From NCBI GenBank assembly GCA_003601875.1, contig PIYF01000011.1:1-10851 (forward strand): 10,851 bases of DNA. Reading direction: 5' to 3'. The position numbers and the translations under genes were made by a program. How positions within the stretch are numbered: position 1 is the stretch's first letter; every line of letters begins with the position of its first letter. Under the pieces are notes generated by a model. The model did no database searches, was not told the origin of the DNA, and saw only the letters and a list, made by a program, of their open reading frames with translations. Shown in pieces: positions 8,501-10,851 of the stretch. The stretch is from Candidatus Bathyarchaeota archaeon. Its GTDB lineage: Archaea > Thermoproteota > Bathyarchaeia > Bathyarchaeales > Bathycorpusculaceae.

Positions 8501-8571
8501 ATTAATAAAAGGATGGATAGTTTAAGTTTTCTTTTCATATGTGAACATCCACTTACCTTTTTCCTTTTCAC
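5566..8571 (-). CDS. Large secreted surface protein: beta-helix, PKD and five Ig-like repeats, C-terminal anchor
   Basis: A 1001-residue extracytoplasmic protein. A signal peptide spans about residues 12-43 (basic MKRKLK, then a hydrophobic core). A right-handed parallel beta-helix of the NosD/PbH1 type covers about 60-350, with many Asn-rich N-N-x-I-x-x-N-x-x-G-I repeats. A PKD domain follows at about 370-457 (FDFGDG, then HKYSSVGTY and VMDDFGN). Five Ig-like, Big_1-like repeats of about 97 residues occupy 458-955. A five-glycine hinge (962-966), one transmembrane helix (about 968-990) and a short acidic tail end the protein. Dozens of N-X-S/T sequons suit archaeal N-glycosylation. The layout fits an S-layer-type or adhesive wall protein held in the membrane. 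The annotated start is GTG with AGAGGG nearby, but Met12 (ATG at 8538) gives the more normal signal peptide. A link to the pilus operon 64 bp downstream is inferred only. Confidence 0.93.
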   Translation of the reverse strand: MKRKKVSGCSHMKRKLKLSILLLIITFSIFNFANKKMVPVVNATYFEGKIIQDTVWTLVDSPFIISKNVTIESGATLTIEPGVEVRFGGPFSLIVEGKLIAHGTANKTIKFTSNGFEPEPKDWKSIEFNGTEKSSLTYCTIEYGENGIVIENGTVEIKNSLIAFNFESGIKIMNGTREGTVKIENNLIANNNESGIYIAGGKQIFIQNNKICSNKNGITLAGNLTLTPNITIQQNTFSSNGNSGIFFEAVNYSSISVTNNTFSENHYGLYIATNASTYLTHNYIFNNTVGIFYAEGNHTAYFNNIYNNTIGMEVSNNAVVNAEYNYWGDRTGPYHRLLNPYGRGNEVNGNGVNLDFIFFLTAPIDYNNKLPTAILWTDKTVVAPNQNVTFIGTYSSDEGRVDKYFFDFGDGQDTGWTTLSLFTHKYSSVGTYMATLKVMDDFGNESSNLAKLFINVQNLTPLDVSLTLSNYTVNYKGNISVTVYVSDGKNPIENANVTLLPVVKGGTFEPLYGVTNLTGYFTTTYTAPNVKELTNIRIIAKASKSGYADGSGYKYLKVFPPLKAWITANPETVESEEKSIITVNVTDSFKQPIANASVFISSNYGTLSATQGITDNHGVSTFLFTAPKTSSAINVTITATVTKIGYGETQSQEIITVKPKTLTVNVTANPAKIITGKESIVTVHVTCNKNPVPDVNITVSSDKGGNFSATRGTTDPNGNFVFIFIGPWTMSTLNITITANATKDGYRTEEGKTIITVMPKILSVQAIVQPNPTVSEAMVNVTVNVTHNSTPVSEANVTVKLGNHEFLKTGVTNAVGTVSFNFTAPAVNEKTNITITVYASKTGYVDGKSELNLTVNPGILNVKITPSATIISSGETADIIIYVSCNSTPIANASVTVWSSHGNFSTLNGLTDSKGYCRFIFNAPETSAQLSVTVKADAAKNGFIGTEKQVMLTIIPETQISGGGGGFPIGMLLLIIVPVVIAVVIVVLVKLKIIMVYEEES
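5701..7197 (-). repeat. Five tandem Ig-like (Big_1/invasin-like) repeat units
   Basis: Residues about 458-558, 559-657, 658-757, 758-855 and 856-955 of the surface protein repeat one unit. The shared pattern is: strand, T-A-N-P or equivalent, S-x-E/G, I-T-V-x-V-T, P-I-A-N-A-S-V, S-S-x-x-G-x-x-S, G-x-T-D-x-x-G, F-x-F-T-A-P, I-T-x-x-A, then K-x-G-Y. The units diverge in sequence, so they are old duplications rather than a recent DNA-level expansion. They probably act as a rigid stalk lifting the beta-helix and PKD domains from the membrane. Confidence 0.88.
7201..7464 (-). other. PKD domain-coding region
   Basis: Residues about 370-457 of the surface protein show the PKD hallmarks: FDFGDG near 406-411, a Thr-His-Lys-Tyr with S-x-G-x-Y near 423-432, and V-M-D-D-F-G-N near 438-444. 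These are all-beta spacer domains common in archaeal surface layers. Confidence 0.9.
7522..8394 (-). other. Parallel beta-helix (PbH1/NosD-like) domain-coding region
   Basis: Residues about 60-350 of the surface protein consist of short repeats with Asn at turns and alternating hydrophobic residues (for example KIENNLIANNNESGIYI and IQNNKICSNKNGITL). They end in NAEYNYWGDRTGP, the closing motif often seen in archaeal beta-helix surface proteins. Such folds bind or cleave polysaccharide in many families. No catalytic residues can be assigned here. Confidence 0.85.
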
Positions 8572-8593
8572 ATTTCCCTCTAGATGCTGATGG

Positions 8594-8599
8594 TTTAAA
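8594..8599 (-). promoter_or_regulatory. Candidate TATA-like box of the surface protein gene
   Basis: Minus-strand TTTAAA lies about 25 bases before the GTG at 8571. If used, transcription would begin near that GTG, making it leaderless, or would give a leader of about 33 bases to the ATG at 8538. Confidence 0.3.
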
Positions 8600-8642
8600 G
8601 GTTATGAATTCAAAATCTTGCTTCAAACTCTAGTTAGCAATG

Positions 8643-8650
8643 TTTTATAA
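8643..8650 (+). promoter_or_regulatory. Candidate TATA box of cofE
   Basis: TTTTATAA is centred about 54 bases before the cofE ATG, which would place initiation near 8672 and a leader of about 29 bases with the AAGGA site. The sequence reads as TTATAAAA on the other strand, so it could also serve the divergent surface gene. Confidence 0.45.
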
Positions 8651-8700
8651 GAACTAATAATAGCTTTAACACTAAAACAAGCGGGAAGTGAAGGAAAACC

Positions 8701-9474
8701 ATGGCAAGTTTTATGGCTATTGCTCTAGAAAACTTTCCGTTAATAAAAACAGGAGATAATATACCAAAAATAATCTTGGAAACAGCTGAAAAAAATGGTT
8801 TAAAAATCGAAGATGGAGACATAATAGTCATTGCTCAGAAAATTTTTTCGAAAGCTGAGAAAAGAGTTTTTAAACTTGAAGAAATAATTCCTTCCGATGA
8901 AGCTGTAAAGATTGCGAAAATAACGGGGAAAAACTCAAAATTTGTTGAGTTAGTTTTAAGAGAAACTAAAAGAATTGTGAAAGTCTCTTCTGAAACTCTT
9001 ATAGTTGAGGATAAACGTGGTTTAATCTGTATAAACGCTGGGATAGATAAGTCAAATGTTAAGGGCGTGGGAAATTTTGCATTATTACCAGAAAATCCAG
9101 ATGAGTCCGCAGAGAGATGTCGTTTAGAAATTAAAAGGTTAACAGGGAAGAACGTTGCAGTAATTATAAGTGACACTTATAGTCGTCCTTTTCGACGAGG
9201 ACAAGTAAACTTTGCTATAGGCATAGCTGGAATTAAACCATTCAAAGATTACCGTGGGAAAAAAGATCTTTTTGGAAAAATCTTAAAAGTGAAAAACGTT
9301 GCAGTTGTAGATGAAATAGCTGCTGCAGCAGAACTTTTAATGGGACAAGCAAAGGAGGCGAGGCCTGTAGTTATATTCAAGGGTTTAAACAATTTTGTAG
9401 AGTTCTGTGAAAAATGCAGTGCAAATGAGTTACGTATTTCAAGACAAGAAGATTTATTCAGAAAAACTTTGTAA
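8701..9474 (+). CDS. cofE: Coenzyme F420-0:L-glutamate ligase
   Basis: A 257-residue cytoplasmic enzyme that uses GTP to add L-glutamate residues through gamma linkage to F420-0, giving F420-1 and F420-2. Matching motifs: GDIIVIAQKIFSKAE at 39-53, N-A-G-I-D-x-S-N at 112-119, SDTYSRPFRRGQ at 157-168, D-Y-R-G-x-x-D-x-x-G at 183-192, and VDEIAAAAELLMGQ at 203-216. The length matches the stand-alone archaeal CofE, without the extra reductase domain of actinobacterial FbiB. ATG at 8701 is preceded by AAGGA; an ATG at 8713 (Met5) is an alternative without a clear site. The gene stands alone rather than in a cof cluster. Its 3' end overlaps the convergent hydrolase gene by 21 bp. It implies that F420-dependent redox enzymes exist elsewhere in the genome. 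Confidence 0.95.
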   Translation: MASFMAIALENFPLIKTGDNIPKIILETAEKNGLKIEDGDIIVIAQKIFSKAEKRVFKLEEIIPSDEAVKIAKITGKNSKFVELVLRETKRIVKVSSETLIVEDKRGLICINAGIDKSNVKGVGNFALLPENPDESAERCRLEIKRLTGKNVAVIISDTYSRPFRRGQVNFAIGIAGIKPFKDYRGKKDLFGKILKVKNVAVVDEIAAAAELLMGQAKEARPVVIFKGLNNFVEFCEKCSANELRISRQEDLFRKTL

Positions 9475-10089
9475 AAAGGGATTGTTGCGCTTTTCTTCAC
9501 CAATCCTCGTTAGTGGGCCATGTCCAGGATAAACAATGAAATAGTCTGGCAGATTTGCCAATTTCTTTAAAGAATTAAACATGTCATGATTAGAACTTTC
9601 AGGAAAATCTGTTCTCCCTATAGAGCCGGCGAATAGAACATCACCTGAGAAAACTTCTTTTTCTCCAATTAGTGAAATGCTTCCCCGAGTATGTCCAGGT
9701 GTATGCATAACCTTTAACATTACTTTTCCAAATTTTATAAAGTCGCCATTATGTAATAACAAGTCTGCTGGCGGTGAATAAGTTTTGAAACTAAAGAATG
9801 AAAATAATCTTCTACTTTTAAGCATGTAAGCATCATATTCGTGAATTAATATTGGTATGTTAAACTCCTTTTTCACTATTCCATTTCCGCATGTATGATC
9901 TGGATGTCCGTGAGTGTTCACAATGTATTTTAACTGTAATTTTTCCGTTTTAGTGTACTGAAAAATTTTCTCCGCCTCGTTAGCATCATCAAATCCTGGG
10001 TCTAATATTATTGCTTCTTTAGTTTGTTTACAGCTTAAAACATAACAGTTCGTGAATAGTCTTCCAACAGTAAACATTTTAATTTTCAT
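9454..10089 (-). CDS. Metallo-beta-lactamase-fold hydrolase, glyoxalase II-like
   Basis: A 211-residue enzyme with the two-metal site of the family: T-H-G-H-P-D-H (His60, His62, Asp64, His65), H-T-P-G-H-T-R-G-S with His133, S-G-D-V-L-F with Asp150, and Y-P-G-H-G with His190. The G-R-T-D-F-P stretch at 158-163 and the short C-terminus match the compact YcbL/GloB-type hydroxyacylglutathione hydrolase-like group, which hydrolyses thioesters. The true substrate in an archaeon without glutathione is unknown. ATG at 10089 has a weak GAAGGTTAC upstream. Met5 (10077) is a possible alternative. It is convergent with cofE and divergent from the glycosyltransferase; no partner gene is evident. Confidence 0.9.
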   Translation of the reverse strand: MKIKMFTVGRLFTNCYVLSCKQTKEAIILDPGFDDANEAEKIFQYTKTEKLQLKYIVNTHGHPDHTCGNGIVKKEFNIPILIHEYDAYMLKSRRLFSFFSFKTYSPPADLLLHNGDFIKFGKVMLKVMHTPGHTRGSISLIGEKEVFSGDVLFAGSIGRTDFPESSNHDMFNSLKKLANLPDYFIVYPGHGPLTRIGEEKRNNPFLQSFSE

Positions 10090-10116
10090 GTAACCTTCAC
10101 AGCTTATGGTTTAGTG

Positions 10117-10125
10117 ATATAAAAT
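10117..10125 (-). promoter_or_regulatory. Candidate TATA box of the MBL-fold hydrolase gene
   Basis: Minus-strand ATTTTATAT is centred about 32 bases before the ATG at 10089. A second AT-rich candidate (TATATA near 10150-10156) would give a longer leader. Confidence 0.35.
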
Positions 10126-10151
10126 GATTTTAGCGAATTAATAAATTGTAT

Positions 10152-10176
10152 ATATTCTGATTCGAAAACTGAATAT
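10152..10176. promoter_or_regulatory. Imperfect 25-bp palindrome at the centre of a divergent intergenic region
   Basis: Arms ATATTC and GAATAT flank a near-symmetric core containing TTCGAA; nine of twelve base pairs are self-complementary around position 10164. The midpoint of the 10090-10240 gap is 10165. This may be an operator for one or both divergent genes, or chance in AT-rich DNA. Confidence 0.35.
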
Positions 10177-10240
10177 TATTCAATTTTTGAAGGAAATTTC
10201 ATAAACAAACACTTCTGCTGACATTTAATGAAAAACCTTG

Positions 10241-10851
10241 GTGAATAAAAGAGAACCATTGGTTTCAATAATAATACCAACTTACAACTCTCAAAAAACA
10301 ATTGGACAATGTTTAAAATCGATTAATTTGCAAACGTATGAAAAAATAGAAATACTAGTGGTTGACCGTGGCAGTAGCGACGAAACGGCAGAAATAGCTA
10401 AGAAGTTTAAAGCTAAAGTTTTCTTTCTTGATGATGAAAGAAGTGCAGCAAAAAATTATGCAGTCAGAAAGGCTCATGGAGAATACATATTTTTTGTAGA
10501 TTCAGATATGGCTTTGACTCCAAAAATCGTGGAGGAATGTGTAAAAAAATGTGTACAGACAAGTGCTGATGCAATAATAATACCAGAAAAATATATCGGT
10601 CAAGGTTTATGGGGTTCAATTAAAAAGGTGGAAAAAACTTCGTCAGCAAGCCTCAATGAGATACCACGTTTTTTCAATAAAACCGCATTCATTAAAGCTG
10701 GAGGATTTGATGAGAAACTTGTCTGCGGAGAAGACTTCGATTTATTCTTGAGGTTTAAAAAAGCTGGATGTAAAGTAAGACACGTGCACTCTCCTATCTT
10801 ACATTTCGAAAATGAACCTTCATTCTATAATGTTCTAGCTAAAGCATACCA
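10241..10851 (+). CDS. Family 2 glycosyltransferase (partial)
   Basis: The frame runs 203 codons plus two bases to the window end, so the C-terminus is missing. It shows a GT-A fold: VSIIIPTYN at 8-16 (nucleotide binding), I-L-V-V-D-R-G-S-S-D-E-T at 38-49, D-S-D at 87-89 (metal and UDP site), and G-G-F-D with G-E-D-F-D at 154-167 (acceptor/base region). The Arg after the first Asp in V-V-D-R-G-S is a variant of the usual Asp-Asp-Gly-Ser. A TGA lies in frame at 10229-10231, leaving GTG 10241 or the adjacent TTG 10238 as starts; neither has a strong ribosome site. A role in envelope glycan or protein glycosylation is plausible beside sequon-rich surface proteins, but the acceptor is unknown. 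Confidence 0.88.
   Translation, partial: MNKREPLVSIIIPTYNSQKTIGQCLKSINLQTYEKIEILVVDRGSSDETAEIAKKFKAKVFFLDDERSAAKNYAVRKAHGEYIFFVDSDMALTPKIVEECVKKCVQTSADAIIIPEKYIGQGLWGSIKKVEKTSSASLNEIPRFFNKTAFIKAGGFDEKLVCGEDFDLFLRFKKAGCKVRHVHSPILHFENEPSFYNVLAKAY

Noticed and set aside
8634..9503. Minus-strand open frames across cofE
   Set aside because: The plus strand carries unmistakable CofE motifs; the antisense frames have no domain or start signal.
10170..10188. Short TGAAT/ATTCA hairpin followed by five Ts
   Set aside because: No gene on the plus strand ends just before it, so a terminator makes no sense; it partly belongs to the palindrome reported above.
10090..10240. C/D box small RNA
   Set aside because: CTGA and TGAT motifs occur, but no RTGATGA box C with correctly spaced C'/D' boxes; chance in AT-rich DNA.

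Overview
The window is AT-rich, densely coding archaeal DNA. The archaeal signs are a CofE-type F420-0:gamma-glutamyl ligase, an archaeal GspE/TadA-family pilus ATPase paired with a large FlaJ/TadC-like membrane protein, a pilin-like protein with the Lys-Ala-Val-Ser-Pro class III signal, strong GGAGGTGA Shine-Dalgarno sites mixed with TATA-like boxes, and a sequon-rich surface protein of S-layer style. F420 plus this style of surface gene fits an uncultured lineage such as the Bathyarchaeia or a neighbouring TACK/euryarchaeal group. The exact taxon is a guess.

Region 1-5501 (minus strand) is one compact operon for a type IV pilus-like or type II secretion-like machine. It runs ATPase (5501-3873), double-domain platform protein (3895-2195), pilin-like protein (2182-1379), small anchored protein (1366-905), and a larger anchored protein with an Ig-like region that leaves the window (904-1). 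The last three gene products each carry one N-terminal hydrophobic helix and an extracytoplasmic body. The four genes after the ATPase lie in one reading frame and are separated by single stop codons (TAG, TAG, TAA). Each start codon is served by a strong Shine-Dalgarno site that overlaps the preceding stop or the last codons. No prepilin peptidase and no archaellum-specific gene is visible.

Region 5566-8571 (minus strand) encodes a 1001-residue secreted, C-terminally anchored surface protein: signal peptide, parallel beta-helix, PKD domain, five Ig-like (Big_1-like) repeats, Gly-rich hinge, transmembrane segment. It ends 64 bp before the pilus ATPase on the same strand and may be functionally or transcriptionally linked to it. 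The Ig-like segment of the last pilus-operon protein resembles its repeats.

Region 8572-10851 holds unrelated metabolic and envelope genes. cofE (8701-9474, plus) diverges from the surface gene and converges, with a 21-bp 3' overlap, on a glyoxalase II-like metallo-beta-lactamase-fold hydrolase (10089-9454, minus). A 151-bp divergent intergenic region with an imperfect palindrome at its midpoint separates that gene from a family 2 glycosyltransferase (10241 to the window end, plus, truncated). No tRNA, rRNA, CRISPR array, insertion sequence or intergenic gap above 300 bp was seen.
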